Assembly: GCF_003721245.1 (NCBI RefSeq)
Contig: NZ_RIZG01000003.1
Span: 310,001-374,000, forward strand
Length of the DNA stretch: 64,000 bases
Source: Marinomonas hwangdonensis
Lineage (GTDB): Bacteria > Pseudomonadota > Gammaproteobacteria > Pseudomonadales > Marinomonadaceae
Direction: 5' to 3'
Shown here: piece after piece, positions 62,509 through 64,000 of the stretch
Numbering within the stretch: the stretch's first letter is position 1
Layout of the letters: each line of letters begins with the position of its first letter
Notes under the pieces: model-generated
Seen by the model: only the letters and a program-made list of their open reading frames with translations
Databases searched by the model: none
Told to the model about the DNA's origin: nothing
Position numbers and translations under genes: made by a program

Positions 62509-62541
62509 AAAACGGTTAGAGCTTTCACTCTAACCGTTTTT
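62509..62541. terminator. Bidirectional terminator between qorB and gyrB
   Basis: AAAACGGTTAGAG and CTCTAACCGTTTT form a perfect 13-bp stem with a six-base loop; an A-run precedes it and a T-run follows, so it serves both convergent genes. Confidence 0.92.
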
Positions 62542-62560
62542 TTATCTACTCATGAAGCAC

Positions 62561-64000
<1,440 letters not shown>

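Overview
The window looks like the chromosome of a marine gammaproteobacterium of the Oceanospirillales/Pseudomonadales type, most likely Marinomonas or a close relative. That placement is an inference from protein character and gene order, not from a search. The right end lies near the replication origin. gyrB runs off the right edge, the block gmhB, ybaK, trkH, trkA, rsmB, fmt, def, dprA precedes it, and hemF-aroE lies further left, as in the origin region of Pseudomonas. Two parS-type partition sites (one inside rsmB, one just after it) support this.

Left part (1-22.6 kb): the end of a sodium/alanine symporter; a DUF2798 protein; a TauE/SafE permease; a lone KAP-family P-loop NTPase between two related hairpins; a quinone-linked D-lactate dehydrogenase divergent from a PdhR-like regulator with an operator between them; an AroE paralogue; a MATE pump; a small membrane protein and truncated haemoglobin pair; norR divergent from hmp with NorR sites and a sigma-54 promoter; a glutathione transferase with a divergent WYL regulator; an AT-rich unknown two-TM protein; a COG3146 acyltransferase; aroE, hemF and lpxM; then a scar where the C-terminal halves of a TetR regulator and a dihydrolipoyl dehydrogenase are joined head to head.

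Centre (22.7-43.6 kb): two diverged copies of a 4-hydroxyproline catabolic module. Each has a DapA-family deaminase, a proline-racemase-family epimerase, a FAD amino-acid oxidase, an oppositely oriented ketoglutarate-semialdehyde dehydrogenase and an FCD-type GntR regulator. Together they would convert trans-4-hydroxy-L-proline to 2-oxoglutarate. Between the copies lie gabD-gabT and a polar amino-acid ABC transporter. Copy B also carries a proline-racemase relative with Ser and Thr in the two catalytic positions and a Ldh-family imino-acid reductase, which suggests a 3-hydroxyproline branch ending in L-proline. Four nearly identical 15-bp palindromes overlap the -10 regions of the key promoters and are probably the GntR operator. 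A LysR gene ends the block.

Right part (44-64 kb): a chemoreceptor, a three-gene TRAP transporter, cysQ, hslR, dprA, the def-fmt-rsmB translation and modification genes, trkA/trkH potassium uptake, ybaK, gmhB, an MFS transporter, a HxlR regulator divergent from a qorB-like quinone reductase, and partial gyrB. I saw no tRNA, rRNA, CRISPR array, insertion sequence or prophage.
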